From: Candidatus Kuenenia stuttgartensis
GTDB lineage: Bacteria; Pseudomonadota; Alphaproteobacteria; SMXS01
Assembly: GCA_943329845.2 (NCBI GenBank)
Contig: CALQFM020000003.1
Location: 1 to 64,000 of the forward strand
Direction of reading: 5' to 3'
Length of the DNA: 64,000 nucleotides
Shown here: piece after piece, positions 35,769-44,198 of the stretch
Layout of the letters: each line of letters starts with the position of its first letter
How positions within the stretch are numbered: position 1 is the first letter of the stretch
Notes under the pieces: model-generated
Databases searched by the model: none
Told to the model about the DNA's origin: nothing
Seen by the model: the letters and a program-made list of their open reading frames with translations, nothing else
Position numbers and translations under genes: made by a program

Positions 35769-36113
35769 GCCCACTTTATGAACAACCACGCCTGAAACAA
35801 GCGGTTCCGGCGTGTGACCTCGCGATTCCGCCCTCCTGAGCATGAACCTGCCCAGCGTATCCAGCTGGGCCGTGTTGGCCTGTTGCGGCACAAAACGCCG
35901 GCGGGCAGTTGATCCAAATCACTGCGACCGGACGGCGCGGGCTTTAAAAGCAGACGAACAGCGATGGAGCCGCGCATGTCCGACAGTTGGCAGGTGCTCA
36001 AACCGGGCCGGGGGTATGTTCCGCTGAACTCCGGGCCTGGTCCGGATCTGTCTTCCGTAGTCGCCGTCGCCCTCGAACACGCCGCTGCGCTTGGCTTCTC
36101 CGAGGACGACAGG
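35769..36113 (+). other. Regulatory interval before the pstB-like gene
   Basis: About 345 bases without a confident gene. It holds an FNR-type box, a possible -10 element (TTTAAA at 35943) and an open frame from ATG 35964 or 35976 that runs into pstB in the same frame. That 50-residue lead ([18 protein letters not shown]...) is unlike any PstB N-terminus, so it is either an untranslated leader, a real extension or a small upstream ORF. I cannot decide between them. Confidence 0.5.
35909..35922. promoter_or_regulatory. FNR/FixK-type binding site
   Basis: TTGATCCAAATCAC matches TTGAT-N4-ATCAA at nine of ten defined bases. If transcription starts near 35957, as the TTTAAA at 35943-35948 suggests, the site is centred at about -41.5, the position of class II FNR-activated promoters. 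Confidence 0.6.
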
Positions 36114-36864
36114 ATGGAGAAGATCGCTATCCGCGGTCTCGATTTCTTCTATGGCGCCCAGCAGGCGTTGTTCGGCATCGACATGCCGATCTACGACCAT
36201 GCGGTCACCGCGCTGATGGGGCCCTCGGGCTGCGGCAAGTCGACACTGCTGCGCGTGCTCAACCGCATCTATCAGGTGTACCCGGGCCAGCGGGCCACGG
36301 GAGAAGTCATCATGGACGGGCGCAACATCCTCGACCGGGCGCTGGACGTGAACGTGCTCAGGATGCGGGTCGGCATGGTGTTCCAGAAGCCGTCGCCGCT
36401 GCCCATGTCGATCTACGAGAACGTTGCGTTCGGCCTCCGGCTCATGGGCGCGCTGTCGCAGGCTGAACAGGACGTGCAGGTCGAACGTGCGCTGCACCGC
36501 GCCGGTCTGTGGGAGGAAGTGAAGGACGTGCTGCGCAAGGACGGCAACTCGCTGTCGCGGCCAGCAGCAACGGCTGTGCATCGCCCGCGCCATCGCCGGC
36601 GATCCGGACGTGCTGCTCATGGACGAGCCGTGCTCCTCGCTCGATCCGCTGTCGACCATGCGGATCGAGAACCTGATGGACGAATTGCGGTACGACTACT
36701 GCATCGTCATCGTCACCCACAATCTGCAACAGGCCGCGCGGGTGTCCCACTACACGGGCTTCATGTACCTCGGCAAGCTGATCGAATTCGGCACCACCGC
36801 CGATCTGTTCACCCATCCGAAGGAGAAGCAGACCGACGCGTTCATAACCGGGCGGTTCGGCTGA
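36114..36864 (+). pseudogene. pstB: PstB-like phosphate ABC transporter ATPase, frameshifted
   Basis: The plus-strand frame starting [52 protein letters not shown] (Walker A) runs through the PstB-type [20 protein letters not shown] to GNSLS at 36557, then loses frame. The next frame resumes with [40 protein letters not shown], Walker B, LVTH-type [22 protein letters not shown] and a normal end. The text reads CTGTCGCGGCCAG where CTG-TCG-GGC-GGC-CAG is expected, so two bases are missing within the LSGGQ signature. As written no ATPase can be made. No pstSCA or phoU is nearby. Confidence 0.85.
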
Positions 36865-36889
36865 GCGGACGCCAGGGAGCCAGCCGTCG

Positions 36890-37468
36890 TCAATAGCCGG
36901 CCATCCAGTCCTTCTGCTTCTCGGCCACCTCCCGCACCGTGATCCAGCGCAGGCGCTCCTCCTCGGCGTCGTCCAGGGCGCGGTGGTGATGGGGACGGCG
37001 TTCCTGCATGGAGGCCATCACCATGACGGTCTCGACGGCGGTGGGCAGCTCCTCGCCCGGGTCGCGCGGCGCGGTGGCGAGGTCGATGCCCAGCGTTTCG
37101 GCGACCGCTTCGGCCTGGGCCACCTCGGTATCGCGCAGGCTGAGGAACTCGCGCGGGAAGCCGCCGGCCTCCAGTAGATCGGACAGCCATTTGCCGTCCC
37201 ACTCGGGCGAACTGGCATAGAGGTCGTTGCCGGAGAGCGCCGCGACCGCGCGCCTTGCGACGGCATCTACCGGCTCGCCCCTCGCCAGGAGCGTGGCGCG
37301 CTTGATGCCGTGGGCTTGCTCGGCGGACTCGGTCCAGGCGGTCCAGCCGGGCGCGGGCTGGATCAGATGGCTTTCCGCGCCGCTGCCGTCCTCGAACACC
37401 CAGGCGATCTCGATGGGGTAGCTGTCGCCGGTCAGGCCGGACGCCTCGATATCCATGAACACGCGCAT
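36890..37468 (-). CDS. DEDDh-type 3'-5' exonuclease-like protein
   Basis: A 192-residue RNase H-fold protein. Exo I motif is FMDIEASGL (D-x-E), and the Exo III motif is [11 protein letters not shown], matching HxAxxDA of DnaQ/oligoribonuclease-type DEDDh nucleases. The intervening region ([20 protein letters not shown]-like) carries Asp residues suited to Exo II. It could degrade short RNA or DNA or act in proofreading-like roles; no polymerase is adjacent. The C-terminal [15 protein letters not shown] is unassigned. Transcribed alone, converging on the broken pstB. Confidence 0.75.
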   Translation of the reverse strand: MRVFMDIEASGLTGDSYPIEIAWVFEDGSGAESHLIQPAPGWTAWTESAEQAHGIKRATLLARGEPVDAVARRAVAALSGNDLYASSPEWDGKWLSDLLEAGGFPREFLSLRDTEVAQAEAVAETLGIDLATAPRDPGEELPTAVETVMVMASMQERRPHHHRALDDAEEERLRWITVREVAEKQKDWMAGY

Positions 37469-37540
37469 GCGGCCGGACCCCGATTGGATGCCAAATGGTA
37501 TGTAGTCTGAACATCAGGGTACCGGGACATTCCCGCCGGA

Positions 37541-40015
37541 TCAATCGCCGAGCGTCTCGATTTCGCGCTCCAGTTCCGCGATCAGGTCCGCGCTGGCGGC
37601 AAGGTGCGGCTTTTCCGCTGCCAGGATGATGCGGAACGCCCGCTGCTTCAGCGCCAGCGTGTCGATGTCGCCGCCGGTGCCGTCGACCCGCGCGGCGTCC
37701 ACGACGATGTCGATCAGCCGGTCGACGCCGTGCAGGCGGCCCCACAGATAGTCGTTCTCGCGGTGGGCGCGCTTGAAGAAGGCGCCGAAATTGCCCAGCT
37801 TCACGCCCTTCAGGAAATCCTCCGGGCTGCCCTGCCGGATGGCGTTGCAATCCTGCGGGCTGAGCCGGGCGACGCGGATCTCCTCGTAGCTCCCGGTCGC
37901 ATCCCAGACACCAGCTGAAAACGTCACCATGTCCCAGAACGAAAAGCCCAGATAGTGGATCAGCAGGTCGCGGCGGATCATGCCGGCCGCTCCCGTCTGC
38001 TCGATGCCCGACAGGATTTCGTCGGACCGCCGGTTCATCGATTCCAGGTCGATGTCGCGGGCGATGCCGCCGACGATGGCGTCGATCGCCGCTAGGTTGT
38101 CCCGCGCGAATGCCGCGCCGCCACCTCCAGCTGATTTCTGGCCGTCGAACCGGGCGGTGGACAACACCGGGCCGAACACGTCGCGCGTCCGGCCGGCCGC
38201 CTCCAGGCTGACCGCCGCGGTACCGTCACGGGCGCGGAGCGCGTCCAGCACCTCGTAGAAGCGGCCCTTCAGGTGGTCGAGCCGCTGGGAATTGAGGTCC
38301 GGCAGCCCGGGCTGGCCCAGCCGTCCGTAGAGCGCGTTCAGCGCCTGGATGACGAAGCGGATGCGGCGGCTGCGGAACTCCAGATCGAAGCTGCGCAGCA
38401 CCCTGATCCACGACGGCGCGCCGTGACCGATCACCGGAGCGTCCGGCGCAAGGTGGCCGGCCGGCAATACGCCGCGAGCGGCGGCCCAGGCGTCGAGCGC
38501 GTCCTTGATGAAGCCCGCCTGGGCGGTGCCGGGCTCGTCACCGCAGAGCAGGGTGACGATCTTGGCGGCCTGGTCGACGGCGGCCTGCAGCTTGAGGCGC
38601 AGATAGCCCTTGTAGGCGAAGCCGGCCTGCAGGGCGGCCTCGGTATTGCACAAGGCGCGCCATTGGGCGATCTGCTCGCCGGTCAGCCGGCGCCGGTCCA
38701 GACTGCCGCGCGTCACTTTCTCGACTGCGGCGGCGATATCGGGGCGCACCGCCTCGATGATCTCGCGGGTATACCGGGTGCGCCGGTTCAGCTCCTGCAC
38801 CCAGTCCAGGTCGTCGGCGATGGGCTCGTTGCGCGGGATGTCGGACAGCGCCGCCTTCAGGGTGCGCAGCACGCCGGGCGGCTTGCCGGTGGGCGGCGGC
38901 GGTTTGTCGGCCGGGCTGGGATTGATGTAGACCAGCCGCCGGTCGACCCGGCGATAGGCCGGCTGGCGGCCGATGGCGTCGATGGCGGGCGCGAACGGCT
39001 TGTTGTTGAGCACGCTGCCGTCGAGGAACGAGGTTTTCTCCGGGTCCGTGCCGGATTGCAGGTAGGGCCGGAAATTGCCGCGCAGGAACCGCTGCTTGGC
39101 GGTCCACTTCCGGCCGCGCTTTTCCAGCACCCGGTCGACCTCGCCGAGCTGGGCCGGCGGGAACGCGGCCGGAAAGCTGGCGGTGGCCCGCGCCGCGAAG
39201 GCGAGCGCCGGGATGCAGGCCAGGTCGAAATCGGTCTCCACCTGGCCGTCGGCCCAACGGCGGTAGCGGAAATGCAGCCGGTGGCGGTGCTCGCGCTCCT
39301 CGATCAGCGGCGGATCGTAGAGCGGGATCGACCGCGCGTAGCCGAAGAAGTCGGTGAGGGTGACGAACATGTCGAGCTTGAGGCCGGTCGGCATCAGCGA
39401 GTCGATAGCGCTTTTCGGCGTGCCCATGGACTCCATGGCGGTGATCAGGCTGTCGACCAGGCGCTCGCCGTCGAAGGGTGGACGCAGACGGACGAGCTGC
39501 ATCATGCGGCGCAGCTTGCCGGTGACCTCGTCGTCGAGTTCGATGTCCCTGAACCGGTCGCCGGCCACCCAGCGCACCAGCGGCCAGAACAGCCGGTCGC
39601 TCCAGGCGGTGGTCCTGCCTTCGGTGATCAGCGCCTCGACATCGGCGCCCGCCAGCCACATCTCGCGCAGCACGTCGAACGGCAGGTCGTGGGCGAGCGC
39701 GCGGGCAAGCAGCACGCTGTTGATGCCGCCCGCGCTGGCGCCGGCGATGACATCGACGATCACCCGCAGGTCGAGCCCGGCGCCGATCTCGCGCAGCAGG
39801 TCGAAATAGACCTCCTCGGTGTCGGTTTCCCGCTCGGGCGCCGGCGGCAGGTCGGAGAACCGCCGCCCGCGCTTCTGGTTGGCGTCATGGACCGAGTGAT
39901 AGAGCTTCGACGCCCGCGCCAGCTTGAGGATCTCCTTGGCGATGCCGTGCATGTACACGGCCAGCGAGATGCCGCCGCTGCACACGATCGCCAGCCGGAG
40001 CTCTTTCTCCTGCAT
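37541..40015 (-). CDS. Large patatin-related phospholipase-like protein
   Basis: An 824-residue protein of the patatin-related/DUF3376 type. The catalytic dyad is visible: the N-terminal SGGISLAVYMHGIAKEIL oxyanion region, the nucleophile elbow GASAGGINSV near residue 90, and the Asp in DGSVLNNKPF near residue 330. The C-terminal 400 residues are helical (GSLDRRRLTGEQIAQWRALCN, LRRDLLIHYLGFSFWDMVTFSAG) and specific to this family. Patatin proteins hydrolyse phospholipid or acyl esters. No signal peptide or membrane anchor is evident. The ATG at 40015 is chosen over the longer ORF-track start. Confidence 0.85.
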   Translation of the reverse strand: MQEKELRLAIVCSGGISLAVYMHGIAKEILKLARASKLYHSVHDANQKRGRRFSDLPPAPERETDTEEVYFDLLREIGAGLDLRVIVDVIAGASAGGINSVLLARALAHDLPFDVLREMWLAGADVEALITEGRTTAWSDRLFWPLVRWVAGDRFRDIELDDEVTGKLRRMMQLVRLRPPFDGERLVDSLITAMESMGTPKSAIDSLMPTGLKLDMFVTLTDFFGYARSIPLYDPPLIEEREHRHRLHFRYRRWADGQVETDFDLACIPALAFAARATASFPAAFPPAQLGEVDRVLEKRGRKWTAKQRFLRGNFRPYLQSGTDPEKTSFLDGSVLNNKPFAPAIDAIGRQPAYRRVDRRLVYINPSPADKPPPPTGKPPGVLRTLKAALSDIPRNEPIADDLDWVQELNRRTRYTREIIEAVRPDIAAAVEKVTRGSLDRRRLTGEQIAQWRALCNTEAALQAGFAYKGYLRLKLQAAVDQAAKIVTLLCGDEPGTAQAGFIKDALDAWAAARGVLPAGHLAPDAPVIGHGAPSWIRVLRSFDLEFRSRRIRFVIQALNALYGRLGQPGLPDLNSQRLDHLKGRFYEVLDALRARDGTAAVSLEAAGRTRDVFGPVLSTARFDGQKSAGGGGAAFARDNLAAIDAIVGGIARDIDLESMNRRSDEILSGIEQTGAAGMIRRDLLIHYLGFSFWDMVTFSAGVWDATGSYEEIRVARLSPQDCNAIRQGSPEDFLKGVKLGNFGAFFKRAHRENDYLWGRLHGVDRLIDIVVDAARVDGTGGDIDTLALKQRAFRIILAAEKPHLAASADLIAELEREIETLGD

Positions 40016-40180
40016 CAGCTTTGGTCCGCGAGATCGATGGTCGTCACGTCTCTCCCCTTCGGCGCGCGCGCATCTGGCCACGCCGGGTGCGGGAAATCAA
40101 CGCATGGGAGAGTGGAAGGTGCCTCGGTACCCGAAGGCGGCGCCCGACGCATCCCTGTTCGGGCGAGGCCGCGGCCTTGC

Positions 40181-40690
40181 TCAGACCAGCGCCTTGGGGC
40201 TGTCGAAGGCGACCAGGTCGCCGGCCTTCGCCTTGGCCCAGCTGGCAATATCGAACTCGATGACGGCCAGCGCCGCGGTGGGGAATTTGTCCTCGATCTC
40301 GTCGCGCCGGCCGGCCGGATCGCCGGCCGAGAGTTTGAGGGCCGCGAGCTGCATGCCGGGATTATGGCCGATCACCAGCAGGGTCGCGATCTCGTCAGGC
40401 GCGCCGCGCACCATTTCCATGATGGTCTTGGGGTCGGCGAGGTAGAGCTCGGCGCGAAACTCCAGCGGTACGTCGGCGTGCAACGCGGTCAGCACGCGCT
40501 GCGCCGTCTCGCGGGTGCGGACGGCGGGCGACGAGAGGATCAGGTCTGGCGTCAGGCCGCGCTGGCGCAGATAGGCGCCCATCAGGGCGGCGGCGCGCTG
40601 GCCGCGGTCGTTGAGCGGCCGTTCGTTGTCCGGCTGGTCAGGGTTGTTCCAGTCGGACTTGCCGTGACGAAGCAGCAACAGACGCTTCAA
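40181..40690 (-). CDS. sixA: SixA-type histidine phosphatase
   Basis: A 169-residue protein of the histidine phosphatase superfamily. The catalytic motif is LLLRHGKSDW, followed by RPLNDRGQRAA, ILSSPAVRTRETAQ and VIGHNPGMQ with the second catalytic His. SixA removes phosphate from histidine phosphotransfer domains, for example in ArcB or the nitrogen PTS. No phosphorelay gene is adjacent apart from the distant hybrid kinase at 9.5-11.5 kb. Confidence 0.88.
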   Translation of the reverse strand: MKRLLLLRHGKSDWNNPDQPDNERPLNDRGQRAAALMGAYLRQRGLTPDLILSSPAVRTRETAQRVLTALHADVPLEFRAELYLADPKTIMEMVRGAPDEIATLLVIGHNPGMQLAALKLSAGDPAGRRDEIEDKFPTAALAVIEFDIASWAKAKAGDLVAFDSPKALV

Positions 40691-40736
40691 GGGAGTTCTC
40701 CTCTCGATTCACGGCGCACCCTACAGCGTGACCGTG

Positions 40737-40760
40737 TCGTTCCCGTGAACGCGGGATCAA
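40737..40760. repeat. Degenerate copy of the TTCCCG...CGCGGGA repeat
   Basis: TCGTTCCCGTGAACGCGGGA in the gap between terB and sixA resembles one arm of the element after sufA with several changes. It forms a five-base stem only. It supports the idea that this sequence is dispersed in the genome. Confidence 0.45.
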
Positions 40761-40779
40761 CCGGACCTCGGGAAGGGCG

Positions 40780-41202
40780 TCAGGCGGGCAGGCTGCGGTT
40801 CAACGCAACGACGGCGCGGTCGATCGCCGCGGCGGTAAGCCGTTCGATACCCATGTCGTCCCGCATCATCTCGAGCAGCCGCGATTCCTCCTGGTCAACC
40901 TTGCCGTCGCTCGCGGCCGTGTTCGACGCAAGGGCATAGGCGGTATCGCGCACGCTGTGGGGCAATGCGGCATACACAAGCCCCAGCACGGTCTCGAGCC
41001 CGTCCTTTTCCCGCAGCATGGTGTTGCAGGCGCGTACCGTGGCCACCAGCCAGGATCGGTCATAGCCCTTGAACGCAGGCAGGTCGGCGACGCTGTGGGA
41101 CATGGCGCCGATCTCTTCATCCGCCATCCGGGAGTCAGCGGACGCGACGACGACCATCAGGTAGACAAGCGCCGCATGGGGCGTAAGAACAGATTCTTTC
41201 AA
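40780..41202 (-). CDS. TerB-family tellurite resistance-like protein
   Basis: About 140 residues, all helical, matching TerB: LTPHAALVYLMVVVASADSRMADEEIGAM, then YDRSWLVATVRACNTMLREKDGLETVLGLVYAALPHSVRDTAYALASNTAASDGKVDQEESRLLEMMRDDMGI, where the two acidic D-x-x-x-x-E-E stretches form the metal-binding site. Its role is unknown beyond the family link to stress responses. The ORF track includes upstream dinG antisense; a TTG at 41202 with AGGA upstream gives the right length, but the start is uncertain. Confidence 0.72.
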   Translation of the reverse strand: MKESVLTPHAALVYLMVVVASADSRMADEEIGAMSHSVADLPAFKGYDRSWLVATVRACNTMLREKDGLETVLGLVYAALPHSVRDTAYALASNTAASDGKVDQEESRLLEMMRDDMGIERLTAAAIDRAVVALNRSLPA

Positions 41203-41267
41203 GGTAACAAGTCCTAGAGTTGGCCTCAGACCATCCAAAATAGAAACCTGCGGCCTGCTCTTCAATG

Positions 41268-44042
41268 CTAATCGGACAATGCCTGGTTTGCGGTGACGCC
41301 CGCGCTCAGAAAGGCCGCAGTGATCCCGACCGCCTCGGCCAGGCCGACGCGGGCCACCTCCACGTCCTCGGGAAAGGCGCCGAGCAGGCGGCTCGGCATG
41401 GCGCTGTCGAGCATGACGAACACGCCCCGGTCGCCGGCGCGGCGGATCAGCCGGCCGAACGCCTGCTTCAGCCGCAGCCGGGTCAGCATGTCGTCGTAGC
41501 GGTTGCCGCCGAACGCGTCGCGCCGGGCGCGGTGCAGGATGGACGGGCGCGGCCACGGCACCCGGTCGAACACGATCAGGCGCAGCGCGTCGCCCGGCAC
41601 GTCGACGCCGTCGCGGATGGCGTCGGTCCCCAGCAGGCAGGAGTTTTCTTCGGCGCGGAAGATGTCGACCAGGGTGCCCGGATCGAATGCATCGACGTGC
41701 TGGGCGTAAAGGCCGATGCCCTGGCGGGCAAGCGGCGCGGCGATCCGGCCATGGACGTCGCGCAGCCGGTTGATGGCGGTGAACAGGCCTAGCCCGCCGC
41801 CGCCCGCCGCCTCGAACAGCGCCCGGTAGGCGCCCGCCACCTGCTGCGCGTCGGTGCGCTTGACGTCGCGGACCACCAGCACTTTCGACTGGGCACCGTA
41901 ATCGAACGGCGATTTGTGGCTCGAGCGTTTCGCCGGCAGCACCAGGTGGTTGAAGCCGGTACGCAGCTCGGCGTTGCGCCAGCCGTCCTGGTCGGCGCCG
42001 TCCGCGCCGGCGTCGTCACGCAAGGTGGCCGAGGTGACGACGACGCCGTGGGCGGGGGCCAGCACCACGTCGGCGAACGGCTTGGTCGGATCGATCCAGT
42101 GCCGGTGCAGGCCCACGTCGTATTCGCGCTGGCCGCCACGCTCGACAGAGAACCAGTCGACGAAGCCTTCGGCCGTGCCCTTCTCCAGGTCCCGCAGCAT
42201 GGCGCGCCAAGGCAGGATCATGGCGTCGACCCGCCGCGTGATGCCGCCGCGCGCCGCCTCCAGCCGCGTGCGCTCGGCGCTCTCCAGTTCCTCGGATTCG
42301 TCTGCCAGCCGGTTGCCGATGACACGGGCGAGCTGCTGCATGGGCACGGTCAGCTCGGCCAGCGCCTGCTCCAGCGCGCCCGCCGCGGCGCGCAGCCCGT
42401 CGGACAGCGTGTGCGTCGCCGCCTCCAGCGTATAGGGATCGTCCGGCCGTTGGGCGCGGGCATAGACATGGGTTCGGACGGCAGCGAGGAACTGCTCGGC
42501 GGCGCCTTGCGCGGCGGCGCTGGCGATGCGGCCGAGCCAGCCCTCGCCGGGCAACGCGGCTGCCGCGCGGATCGCCTCGCGCATCAGCGTCTCGGATTCC
42601 GGGTGCAGGGCCAGCAGGTCGCCGATGCGCGCCTCGATGCCGCGCGCCCGGCCGCGCCTGCCGCCTTCCGGGCCGCGCACCCAGCGCCGCAATTCCACCG
42701 CCTCCAGCCCCGAGAGATGGGCCGAGAACGCGCTGTCCGCGGCGTCGAACAAGTGATGGCCCTCGTCGAACACGTAGCGGGTCGGCTTGTCCTCCTCCGG
42801 GCCGTAGAGCGCGGCGCGGATCATCACCAGGGCGTGGTTGGCGATCACCAGGTCGGCGCCCTTGGCCTTGCGCGAGGAATGCTCGATGAAGCAGGTGCGC
42901 CAGTGCGGGCAGGCCGCATAGACGCATTCGCCGCGCCGGTCGGTGAGACCCGACGCCCGGCCCGCGCCGATCCGCTGCAGCAGCCAGGCGGGCAGGTCGC
43001 CGCCCACCATGTCGCCGTCGCGGCTGTAGCGCGCCCAGCGCACCACCAGCGCCAGCCGGACCAGGTTCTCCGGCGTCATCTGGGCGCGGCCGACCGCCTC
43101 CTCCAGGTTGAGCAGGCACAGATAGTTCTCGCGGCCCTTGCGCACCACGACCTTGCGCGCCTTGACGCGGCGGTCGGGGAACAGCCGGTCCAGCTCCTGG
43201 TCGAGCTGCCGCTGCAGGTTCTTGGTATAGGTCGACAGCCAGACCGCGCCGTGGTTGCGCTCGGCCCACAGGCTCGATGGCGCGATATATCCCAGCGTCT
43301 TGCCGATGCCGGTGCCCGCCTCGGCGATCACCGCGTTCGGCGCCGAGACGATCTCGCGTGGTTCGAAGGCGGCGGTGACCATGTCCGCATAGTCCCGCTG
43401 GCTGGCCCGGTCCTCGGCGCCCTGGCCCAGCAGCGCGGTCAGCCGGTCCTGCACCTCGCCCGAGCCCACTGGAAAATCGTCGGGCGGCGGGCGCGGCGCC
43501 ATGTCCTCCCATTGCGGCAGCCGGCGCCAGACGTCGAGGCCGCTGCCGGCGTCCTCGCCCGATGCAGGTGCGCCCAGCGCGGCGGTGACCCAGGCGCCCC
43601 ACGTCCAGCCTGCCTTCGCCATGGTGCGAGCGAGGCGCTGCGCCTCGGGCCGGTCCGGGTAACGCGGGTCGGCGAGCAGGGCCAGCAGCAGCTTGGCGGC
43701 CTGGTGGAGGATGGCCGCCTGGTCTTCCAGGCTGCCCGACGGCAGCGCCAGCCCCAGCGCGGCGGCGATCCCGCCCGGCGTCGGCAGACAGAACTTGGCG
43801 GGGCAGGCGAAGGCATAGAGGTCGAGCACGTCGAGCACCCGGGCGAGCGGCTCTGTCTCCAGCCGGGCGCTGACCGCCGGTTCGTGGCAGACCAGCATCA
43901 TGCCGCGCGCCGCCCGGACCGCGGCCTCGCCAAGGCCCAGCGTCTCCACCTCGCCATCGACCGTCACGATCACGGCGTCTCGGAAGCCGACCGCGAGGGC
44001 GGGCATATCGGGTAACGCGATTGTGGGTGCGGAAGTGGACAT
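41268..44042 (-). CDS. dinG: DinG-family ATP-dependent DNA helicase
   Basis: A 924-residue XPD/DinG superfamily 2 helicase. Walker A is AEAGTGIGKTLGYIAP; the DEAH-type box is DEGHHL; four cysteines (NYLCLL, GECVYAACPHWRTC) form the Fe-S cluster site between them; TSATL is motif III; and the C-terminal LLGTDAIRDGVDVPGDALRLIVFDRVPW and KQAFGRLIRR are motifs V-VI. The first 180 residues are a family-specific extension lacking a DnaQ nuclease signature. It likely resolves R-loops or other structures. The ATG at 44042 has no ribosome site and lies eight bases from a predicted -10, suggesting leaderless translation. Confidence 0.92.
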   Translation of the reverse strand: MSTSAPTIALPDMPALAVGFRDAVIVTVDGEVETLGLGEAAVRAARGMMLVCHEPAVSARLETEPLARVLDVLDLYAFACPAKFCLPTPGGIAAALGLALPSGSLEDQAAILHQAAKLLLALLADPRYPDRPEAQRLARTMAKAGWTWGAWVTAALGAPASGEDAGSGLDVWRRLPQWEDMAPRPPPDDFPVGSGEVQDRLTALLGQGAEDRASQRDYADMVTAAFEPREIVSAPNAVIAEAGTGIGKTLGYIAPSSLWAERNHGAVWLSTYTKNLQRQLDQELDRLFPDRRVKARKVVVRKGRENYLCLLNLEEAVGRAQMTPENLVRLALVVRWARYSRDGDMVGGDLPAWLLQRIGAGRASGLTDRRGECVYAACPHWRTCFIEHSSRKAKGADLVIANHALVMIRAALYGPEEDKPTRYVFDEGHHLFDAADSAFSAHLSGLEAVELRRWVRGPEGGRRGRARGIEARIGDLLALHPESETLMREAIRAAAALPGEGWLGRIASAAAQGAAEQFLAAVRTHVYARAQRPDDPYTLEAATHTLSDGLRAAAGALEQALAELTVPMQQLARVIGNRLADESEELESAERTRLEAARGGITRRVDAMILPWRAMLRDLEKGTAEGFVDWFSVERGGQREYDVGLHRHWIDPTKPFADVVLAPAHGVVVTSATLRDDAGADGADQDGWRNAELRTGFNHLVLPAKRSSHKSPFDYGAQSKVLVVRDVKRTDAQQVAGAYRALFEAAGGGGLGLFTAINRLRDVHGRIAAPLARQGIGLYAQHVDAFDPGTLVDIFRAEENSCLLGTDAIRDGVDVPGDALRLIVFDRVPWPRPSILHRARRDAFGGNRYDDMLTRLRLKQAFGRLIRRAGDRGVFVMLDSAMPSRLLGAFPEDVEVARVGLAEAVGITAAFLSAGVTANQALSD

Positions 44043-44050
44043 CGCGACCA

Positions 44051-44079
44051 ATATTAGGAGAGACCCGGCGGCCTGTCAT
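44051..44079 (-). promoter_or_regulatory. Predicted promoter of dinG, leaderless
   Basis: ATGACA and TAATAT, 17 bases apart, on the minus strand. The -10 element ends only eight bases before the dinG ATG, so transcription should begin at or next to the start codon. No LexA-type GTTC-N7-GTTC is seen. Confidence 0.55.
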
Positions 44080-44141
44080 GCGCCGCCCGAACAAAACAGG
44101 ACCGCATGTCGGCCATGACCCTGCCGGAAGCCGCAGAAACA

Positions 44142-44170
44142 TTGACGCTTCCCCGCCTTGGCCCTACTTT
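44142..44170 (+). promoter_or_regulatory. Predicted promoter of lysS
   Basis: TTGACG and TACTTT with a 17-base spacer; transcription would start near 44177, about 22 bases before the ATG at 44199. This excludes the longer start in the ORF track. Confidence 0.65.
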
Positions 44171-44198
44171 CCGCCGACTTCCAGTCCCGGGAACACCC

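Noticed and set aside
35964-36113. N-terminal extension of PstB from 35964
   Set aside because: The 50 residues match no PstB N-terminus and the ATG at 36114 begins the conserved fold; kept only as an open question.
36552-36566. Programmed frameshift in pstB
   Set aside because: No slippery heptamer or downstream structure is apparent, and PstB proteins are not known to use frameshifting.
38273-40939. An 888-codon plus-strand ORF
   Set aside because: It is the antisense shadow of the patatin-related gene and part of sixA; its translation is low-complexity Arg/Gly/Ala/His text typical of GC-rich shadow frames.
44043-44110. LexA box controlling dinG
   Set aside because: A GTTC occurs upstream on the dinG strand but no second GTTC follows at seven bases.
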